From Mytilus galloprovincialis (taxonomy: Eukaryota; Mollusca; Bivalvia; Mytilida; Mytilidae): a stretch of 64,000 nt of DNA. Positions 60,001-64,000 of the stretch are shown in pieces. The position numbers were made by a program, and so were the translations under genes. The stretch is from contig NC_134843.1 of NCBI RefSeq assembly GCF_965363235.1, positions 95,265,795 through 95,329,794 of the forward strand, given 5' to 3'. The notes under the pieces were generated by a model. The model made no database searches and had not been told where the DNA came from. It worked only from the letters and a program-made list of their open reading frames with translations. How positions within the stretch are numbered: the stretch's first letter is position 1; the number at the start of each line of letters is the position of its first letter.

Positions 60001-60132
60001 ATACAAGATGTGCAGTATTTTGAAATAAGTTTGATATTTTGTTTCAGATATCTGGTAGGTCAGAGATTGGTGAACTATGATTCAAGAAGATTAATTAAAC
60101 TCCCTACTCAGAGTTTGCAATCATCATCATAG
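34229..60132 (+). CDS. MARCHF6: MARCHF6 (TEB4/Doa10) ER E3 ubiquitin ligase
   Basis: Twenty-five coding exons: 34229-34262, 39595-39691, 40270-40343, 41166-41309, 41779-41851, 42307-42460, 43070-43253, 43438-43499, 44536-44568, 45261-45312, 47835-47893, 49541-49650, 50152-50266, 50619-50822, 51090-51140, 51342-51442, 51930-52113, 52600-52761, 53557-53626, 54303-54484, 55557-55691, 55907-55996, 57835-57967, 59142-59277, 60048-60132. Total 2724 nt, 907 residues (human about 910). The start [11 protein letters not shown] precedes a RING-CH domain with all eight zinc ligands (C14, C17, C31, C33, H41, C44, C57, C60). Many hydrophobic segments follow, with an acidic loop encoded by exon 7 and the conserved TEB4/Doa10 core (for example [20 protein letters not shown]). 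The C-terminus keeps GQRLVNY with Asn889, matching the conserved C-terminal element of Doa10/MARCH6. The family ubiquitinates ER membrane and lipid-synthesis proteins for ERAD. All introns are GT-AG. Exons 10, 20 and 24 have tandemly duplicated splice sites. Confidence 0.95.
34741..37190. other. Shared intron, no gene seen
   Basis: A 126-codon + frame at 35740-36120 has an overlapping 79-codon - frame and no recognised domain. The only standout is the GC-rich block at 35281-35400. Confidence 0.5.
35281..35400. repeat. GC-rich island in the shared intron
   Basis: GGGGTCCAGGGGGCCGCTCA .. CGAGGGCGAAGCCCTG .. GGTCCAGGGGTGCAACGCC stands out sharply from the A+T-rich surroundings. It looks like a repeat fragment rather than a CpG promoter. 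Confidence 0.4.
37199..37903. mobile_element. hAT-type MITE with perfect 8-bp target duplication (705 bp)
   Basis: AGAACCTA occurs directly before (37191-37198) and after (37904-37911). The termini are GGATCTCCTGTAGTTGGTGA and its exact complement, extending to ATCGCAATACTGGTA. CAATACTGGTA- and CCAGTATTG-type subterminal motifs recur at both ends. No transposase. Located in the WDR88/MARCHF6 overlap. Confidence 0.9.
38538..38846 (+). mobile_element. GGGGCAT-family element, copy in MARCHF6 intron 1
   Basis: Starts with a small hairpin (ATGCCCC..GGGGCAT), then a CGTTCGTCCGTC microsatellite and CAGGTTAAAGTTTTTGGTC. It ends at GTGGGGCATTCGTGTACTGG plus GGACACATTCTTG. Its end abuts the putative WDR88 exon 1 donor. 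Confidence 0.9.
38850..38978 (-). CDS. WDR88: Candidate first coding exon of WDR88
   Basis: An open frame of 43 codons starts at ATG 38978-38976 and ends at a TTA|GTAAAA donor in phase 0, the phase needed by the next exon at 38248. The peptide begins [12 protein letters not shown] and is not repeat-derived. The donor sits only a few bases from the end of a dispersed repeat (38538-38846) inserted in the intron. It is a weak donor and no homology to a known WDR88 N-terminus was recognised, so this exon is a prediction from phase and position only. Confidence 0.4.
39265..39490 (+). mobile_element. GGGGCAT-family element, degraded copy
   Basis: GCCCCACCTAGGGTCATT, a shortened CTGT array, CTGCTTCAGGTTAGAGTTTT and CCCAGTTTCACAGTTCACAG align with the family. 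It lies just upstream of MARCHF6 exon 2. Confidence 0.75.
42490..43015 (+). repeat. Dispersed repeat in MARCHF6 intron 6
   Basis: ATGACCGAAATGGTCAGTTG, GGCCAAATTAATCCAAACTT, AAGATGGCCGCCATGGC and the ending GGCTCTTCAGAGCCT (itself a palindrome) form a block I recall as a common bivalve repeat. No coding content. Confidence 0.5.
43535..43790 (+). repeat. Composite repeat in MARCHF6 intron 8
   Basis: A hairpin start TATACGACCGCAAAAATTG is joined to GAGGGACAAAAGATACCAAA plus CATGGCTAAAAATGAAAAAG. The latter block recurs at 56583-56775 and, diverged, at about 53118-53300. The frames of 79-89 codons here are repeat-derived. Confidence 0.6.
44331..44476 (+). repeat. 24-bp tandem repeat, about six copies
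   Basis: The unit is GGCTTGTTTGTTTAGATAGG plus TATA, nearly perfect, in MARCHF6 intron 8 and ending about 60 bases before microexon 9. The high identity suggests recent expansion. Confidence 0.95.
44536..44568 (+). CDS. MARCHF6: MARCHF6 exon 9, 33-nt microexon
   Basis: It encodes [11 protein letters not shown] in frame between WER (exon 8) and [11 protein letters not shown] (exon 10), matching the conserved segment before the third hydrophobic region of MARCHF6. Acceptor TTTTTTTTAG and donor GTAAGT are good. At 33 nt it is in phase 0 at both ends, so skipping it would keep the frame. Confidence 0.9.
44943..45062. repeat. Hairpin, arms ~53 bp
   Basis: GGGTTATTGCATCAATATTG at 44943 pairs with CAATATTCATGCAATAACCC ending at 45062. 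The loop is a short GAGCTTGCGAG. In MARCHF6 intron 9. Confidence 0.85.
45291..45862 (+). repeat. 34-bp minisatellite made from MARCHF6 exon 10 end plus donor
   Basis: The unit is the last ~20 bases of exon 10, the donor GTAAGT, and 8 intronic bases. I count 17 GTAAGT sites: the authentic one at 45313 and 16 behind it, mostly spaced by 34 bases. Copies vary at one position (ATTTG/ATTCG) and the last two units are shortened. In the frame of exon 10, extension into the next unit meets TAA, so downstream donors would truncate the protein. Confidence 0.95.
46227..47272 (+). mobile_element. Non-autonomous Helitron-like element, copy 2
   Basis: Same TCTATACTATTAAACGAG start and TTCTAG end. It keeps an intact 3' hairpin CCCGCGATTTCGCGGG 11 bases from the end. 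A dispersed repeat (about 46770-47035) is nested inside. In MARCHF6 intron 10. Confidence 0.8.
47514..47661. repeat. Hairpin, arms ~60 bp with inner stem
   Basis: AATATTTTTTCTGTCTATTC pairs with TAGACAGAAAAAATATT, and GTGGTGCACACTG pairs with CAGTGTGCACCA. The loop holds AATAACCCGCTACGCGCG then GTTATT, an inner stem. In MARCHF6 intron 10. Confidence 0.85.
48271..49474 (-). mobile_element. Hairpin-ended element, copy 2
   Basis: Reverse-orientation relative of 25032-26212, with both terminal hairpins present (CAATTGTTC AGA GAACAATTG and AGGTCTTTCCAC AGAAAA GTGGAAAGACCT). It has poly-A where copy 1 has the ATT expansion. In MARCHF6 intron 11. Confidence 0.85.
52815..52975 (+). repeat. 52-bp tandem repeat, three copies
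   Basis: Units start with GATACCTATCGTAGA at 52815, 52867 and 52919 and differ by a couple of substitutions. They lie in MARCHF6 intron 18. Confidence 0.9.
54071..54302 (+). pseudogene. Two decoy partial copies of MARCHF6 exon 20
   Basis: Two 116-bp units, starting at 54071 and 54187, repeat the acceptor (ATTACAG) and first part of exon 20 almost exactly. Each unit has a few substitutions relative to the real exon at 54303. Neither has a donor at the end of its coding part. Reading through from either acceptor shifts the frame at the next unit (116 is not a multiple of 3) and reaches a TGA inside CAGTTGATG. They look like local tandem duplications. Confidence 0.85.
54303..54484 (+). CDS. MARCHF6: MARCHF6 exon 20 (the functional copy of a triplicated exon start)
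   Basis: It encodes a segment from [20 protein letters not shown] to EWFLL and joins exon 19 (phase 1) and exon 21 (phase 0). Two upstream partial copies begin at 54071 and 54187. Only this third copy continues to a proper donor (GTAAGT at 54485), and only it keeps the Lys found in human MARCHF6 ([13 protein letters not shown]); the upstream copies have Met and Arg there. Confidence 0.9.
54975..55180 (+). repeat. Dispersed repeat in MARCHF6 intron 20
   Basis: ATAAGAAGATTTGGTGTGAG, CCAATGAGGCAACTTTCCAT and the same internal blocks as 18690-18925. Confidence 0.7.
56583..56775 (+). repeat. GGGACAAAAGATACCAAAGG repeat, second copy
   Basis: Nearly identical to 43609-43760 over about 150 bases, including CACATGACACAACATAGAAA. 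In MARCHF6 intron 22. Confidence 0.85.
57048..57708 (+). mobile_element. GGGGCAT-family element with three internal 169-bp units
   Basis: Same start hairpin and CGTTCGTCCGTC array. The segment from TTCAGGTTAAAG is tandemly present three times (57169, 57338, 57507; period 169), then the usual end. In MARCHF6 intron 22. Confidence 0.9.
58298..59115 (+). mobile_element. GGGGCAT-family element with four internal units
   Basis: The internal GGTCAAGGTAGTTTTTGATG block is repeated at roughly 170-180-bp spacing, with short GGTTAAAGTTTT stutters. It ends 27 bases before MARCHF6 exon 24. Confidence 0.9.
59235..59334 (+). repeat. 50-bp tandem duplication of MARCHF6 exon 24 end
   Basis: The last 43 bases of exon 24 with the donor GTAAGT (59235-59284) are repeated at 59285-59334. 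The second copy has a few substitutions, and its donor is changed to GTTAGT. Fifty is not a multiple of 3, so using the second donor would shift the frame. Confidence 0.9.
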
Positions 60133-60370
60133 CATTATCATGTTTTTCTGACAACCACCAAGTTGTATATTGATTATATTACCAACAAGACTGATACATC
60201 TGTAAGGTTTTATACATTGTAAGGGTATATAATTTAAAAGTGCTGATGATTTCTTGTGTATGGCTTTTATGTAGTTCATAAATCAGATAATGTGATCTGT
60301 CGAATGATGCTTTCCCAGCATAATAGAATTAGAATTACATAAACCGCTTTAATGCAATTTAATATTTACC

Positions 60371-60376
60371 AATAAA
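60371..60376 (+). terminator. Candidate polyadenylation signal of MARCHF6
   Basis: First AATAAA downstream of the stop at 60132, 240 bases away. Other hexamers follow in this A+T-rich flank, so a longer 3' UTR is possible. Confidence 0.35.
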
Positions 60377-61444
60377 AAAGGAGTCTATTCAAACTGAAAA
60401 TTAATAGAAGTCATTGTATTAACCTGTAGCCATGGTACTGTAGATAAAAATCACAAGGAAATGATGAATTATTTGTTAAATGGGTGAATAGTCATTGATA
60501 TCTAGTCTAATGAACAATGATATTAGAGCTGTTTGTTCATTGTAGGGTCAATTGTAATTTTAATTGACAATTTCCAACCATTGGCATTTAAATTAATGGA
60601 TGATAACAGTACATTTTTATTTTCTATTTAAGTGCAATATTGCATTGTAGAATATCTAATTACTTGATGTGATAAAAGTTGTAATTTTTTGGTAAGAATT
60701 TGTTGCATAGTTTTATTGTATTTGAAAAAAATGAAACTTTTCAAATTTTTTTTATTTAAAATACCAAACTTGATGTTGAGGATTGTATTATGTCAATTAG
60801 ATTATGTAATAAGTGATTTAGTATCAGTAGTATATGATGGACCTTGAAATAATCTATTTTAATTGCAATCAGCATTATATACATGTGTGTTTGCCAAAGA
60901 TGGAAGCATAATACCTATGAAAGTAGATCTTTTCTTCAATTGGTGCTCATAAACTGATGTATTTACGTTAAAAACAGGGAAACAATAGAATACAAAATTA
61001 CTGCTAACTGTTACAAAGAGGATTGCTAATCAGAAGAGGGCCACCGCTGGGTGTTGATGGGACAATTTTATTTAGGCTTCTGATCGGACGATTAATCTCT
61101 TGAAGATCAGTGTGTCAAACTATTAAATTAGGGGGAAACAAAGAAAAGTTAGCTTTCAATTCTTTTAAATACATTTTGTTTTCACAACTTTGAAGTTATG
61201 AGTTATATTCCGCTTTTATTTATGTATTGTTGTGACATTTTCATGGAAAGCAAGTGCAATCATGAATGTTACCTTTTATTGGGAAATGTGATTTTGGAAT
61301 GCCTTGCGGTTGTTGTCTATCGATCAAAATAAGTGATTCCAATAAGACTTACATGTATCATGATTATAAACAAATTAGGTAGATTTTGATGAGAGTATAT
61401 TAAAATTTGTTGTCCCTTACACCCTACATTTTGTGTACATTTGT

Positions 61445-61762
61445 TATGCCCCACCTACGATAGTAGAGGGGCATTAAGTTTTCTGGTCTGTGCGTCCGTT
61501 CGTCCATTCGTTCGTTCGTCCGTCCGTTCGTTCGTTCGTTCGTTCGTCCGTCTGTCCCGCTTCAGGTTAAAGTTTTTGGTCGAGGTAGTTTTTGATGAAG
61601 TTGAAGTCCAATCGACTCCAAACTTGGTATACATGTTCCCTATGATATGATCTTTCTAATTTTAATGCCAAATTAGAGATTTTACCCCAATTTCACGGTC
61701 CACTGAACATAGAAAATGATAGTGCGAGTGGGGCATTCGTGTACTGAGGACACATTCTTGTT
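61445..61762 (+). mobile_element. GGGGCAT-family element, single-unit copy
   Basis: Complete simple copy (hairpin start, CGTT/CGTC array, one body unit, GGACACATTCTTG end) in the MARCHF6 3' flank. A useful reference for the family. Confidence 0.9.
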
Positions 61763-64000
61763 TTAAATTTGTAATGCTATATTAATATTCTTTAAAGAAG
61801 ATGTTAATCAGTAATCTTTTGTATTACAGAGATTTGTTTCTTATGAGGAATTATTGTTTCATTGTTATAAAAGAGAATGAATCAGACTTGAGATGTATGA
61901 TATGATAAATTCATTAGTTAAATTCCATTAATTTAAGCATATACAAAAAAGTAAAGTCAATTGTATAGGATGATATTTTGTTTTTGGTAATTGCATTTAC
62001 CAATATTAACCAGAATTCCTATAAATGTGAATGATGATAGATAAGAAATATGAATTTCCCATTGACTGATAATATTTATCCAACATTTGTGGAAGCTGTG
62101 ATATATCATGTATGTACCTGATGTTTGTATGTTGTGTGTGCAGTACATTACTGAAACCATTATTTTCTAGTTAGAATATCTGTACAGACTTTTAAAATTT
62201 CTAACCTGTGAGTTATGGTGTTTACTGTTGTTATTGTTTATTGTTTAGACTACTTTGAACTACAAAATGTTTTTAAATGATATATATATAGTAAAGCAAA
62301 ATGATGTCATTAAAAATGAAGTTGGATACATGTATGTCAATACACAAAATCTTCTTTCTATTTAAAAAAAAATATGGACTTTCAGGGGTTTTGTGGTACA
62401 ATGTATCAGTAATTCATCTTTAATATCCCTAAAAATTTGCTAAAAAATCCGAAGTGTAAAGAGTTTTTTAAACTTTTTTAGTTATAAAGATTTATACATT
62501 ATAAAATATAAAGCATTCGTGATAATATTCTATGTATGTAAGCATTTACAGTCACTTAACAGTAGAAATTTTCACATGCTTAAACATTTAATTTTCATTT
62601 TTGTTCTAGTAATTTAATGGTTTGGATGTTTGGTTGACACTTATTTAATTTACAAAGTAATATGAAATGCATTCAGTTATCATATAAGCATATTGAAAAG
62701 AAATCAGTAATATGGTATTGAATATCAAATATCATTATGATTTCCTTGAAAAAAAGTTCTACGCAGGTGACTATTATTTAAATGCAAGAGCAACATCGAG
62801 GCACAAACAAATTTAGATTAGATTACAGGCTTCAGATTTTAATGATATAAAAGTAGCTAGGTAACTAGGTTATTTATGTAATTGCTGTATTTATTTTTAA
62901 TAGAAGAATATATTTAATGGAATGGGTGGGTATGTGTCTGAAAGATATGTGTGTTGTAGAACATTGTGCATAGATATGATCGTGTGGTGAAAACCTGGTA
63001 TAGTTGTGTTTCACATCGACTATTGAATGAATGAGTGCTTGGTTAAAGAGTAAATTGAGGTAATTAAATTAAATTTCATGTGAAGTGTTTCTTGAAGAAA
63101 CTAATAATGATTTGCATTTAATTTCTGAAACATTCATGTTTGAAAAATTATAATTTAAACATTTGGTTATGATCATGATTTCTAAGAAAATTATTGTCAA
63201 TCATAAATTTTACTTTTACCAAATATTTTGTCACCATGTTCATTATTTTTTTTTATCATAAAATACAAAAAAATCTGTAAAGAATATGACCTGCAGATAA
63301 TATTTGTTAGATATTTTCTGCATGTCTGTATAGTATCTTCCTTATTTACTTAAACATGTGTCATATTGTCATTATGTTAAGAGACCAAACCTAACCTATA
63401 TTACTTAAATCTATTTATCATATTAACTCAGATGTACATCATCGAATCAAAAATTAGAACTTAAACTTTCAATGAAAGTTACTCTAATTTAGTGGTGCTT
63501 GTTCATTGATGCTTCTGAAAATCAAACGAAAAAATTAAAACTTTCTTCCCTTCTGTTAAAAGTATTGCTTTCGTGATCTGTATTCCATGAAGAAAGCTCA
63601 TGACTGTAAATTCAAAAATTAATGTGTGCATTTATTTTTGTTAATCATTGACCATAGACAAAAATTCACAATCTAATTAATTGTTTGCAAAAATTTATGA
63701 AGAAAAATCACTGTTGAAATCATAAACATAAGTTTTTATCAATGCCAACCTTAAACTGCAGCACATCAGCATCAATAAAAACATCACAATAATTTTTGAA
63801 TTTATTAAATTATTTGTCATGGTGAAACAGTATGAGTTTGTTGGAGATCCTTAAAGTTAATTATTTTTAATTCAATGTTTTGTCTCTGTAAGAAAAGATG
63901 TAAAAGTTAAAGGTATTTGTTCTTGTTTATTTTATGAAAGTAAATATTTGTACCTTTGTTCAGTGTTTTGTTATTATTACACAGCTAAGAATACTAGGTA

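Larger units (their letters stand above)
60133..64000. other. MARCHF6 3' UTR and flank, no gene seen
   Basis: A+T-rich DNA with one GGGGCAT-family copy (61445-61762). No splice-consistent coding exons were found on either strand. Confidence 0.55.

Overview
This window looks like nuclear DNA of a bivalve mollusc, most likely a mussel of the Mytilus type. The reasons are intron-rich genes with GT-AG introns, strongly A+T-rich introns, and many dispersed repeats of kinds I associate with mussel genomes. The species call is an inference; no database was searched. It is not bacterial, so there are no operons or ribosome binding sites.

Three genes are supported exon by exon, with codon phases that agree across every junction. 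(1) On the + strand, 5663-15660, is a C2H2 zinc-finger transcription-factor gene. It has a BCL11-type N-terminal CCHC finger and a second BCL11-type finger, then a long low-complexity Ser/Gln/Asn region and three C-terminal fingers that are not the BCL11 set; its first exon was not found. (2) On the - strand, 38978 to 23685, is a seven-blade WD40 protein with a C-terminal CxxC/CxxC module that I recognise as WDR88. (3) On the + strand, 34229-60132, is a complete 25-exon gene for MARCHF6 (TEB4/Doa10), the polytopic ER E3 ubiquitin ligase; the model gives 907 residues.

Genes 2 and 3 overlap head to head. The first coding exon of MARCHF6 lies inside an intron of WDR88, and the first one or two WDR88 exons lie inside MARCHF6 intron 1.

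Layout: 1-5600 is repeat-rich 5' flank (tRNA-like SINE, probable solo LTR, small TTAA-flanked element, palindromes). 5663-15660 is the zinc-finger gene, with a 40-bp minisatellite, a TIR element, a Helitron-like element and a long inverted repeat in its introns. 15661-23630 is repeat-rich intergenic DNA. 23632-38978 is WDR88, with foldback and tandem elements in its last intron. 34229-60132 is MARCHF6. 60133-64000 is 3' flank with one dispersed repeat.

The most unusual pattern is that local tandem duplications repeatedly capture splice sites. MARCHF6 exon 10's donor is amplified into 17 GTAAGT copies. The acceptor and first half of MARCHF6 exon 20 are present three times. The end of MARCHF6 exon 24 with its donor is doubled. 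The acceptor of the large zinc-finger exon is also doubled. In the cases I could read, using the extra copy shifts the frame and meets a stop, so they are potential decoy or poison splice sites.
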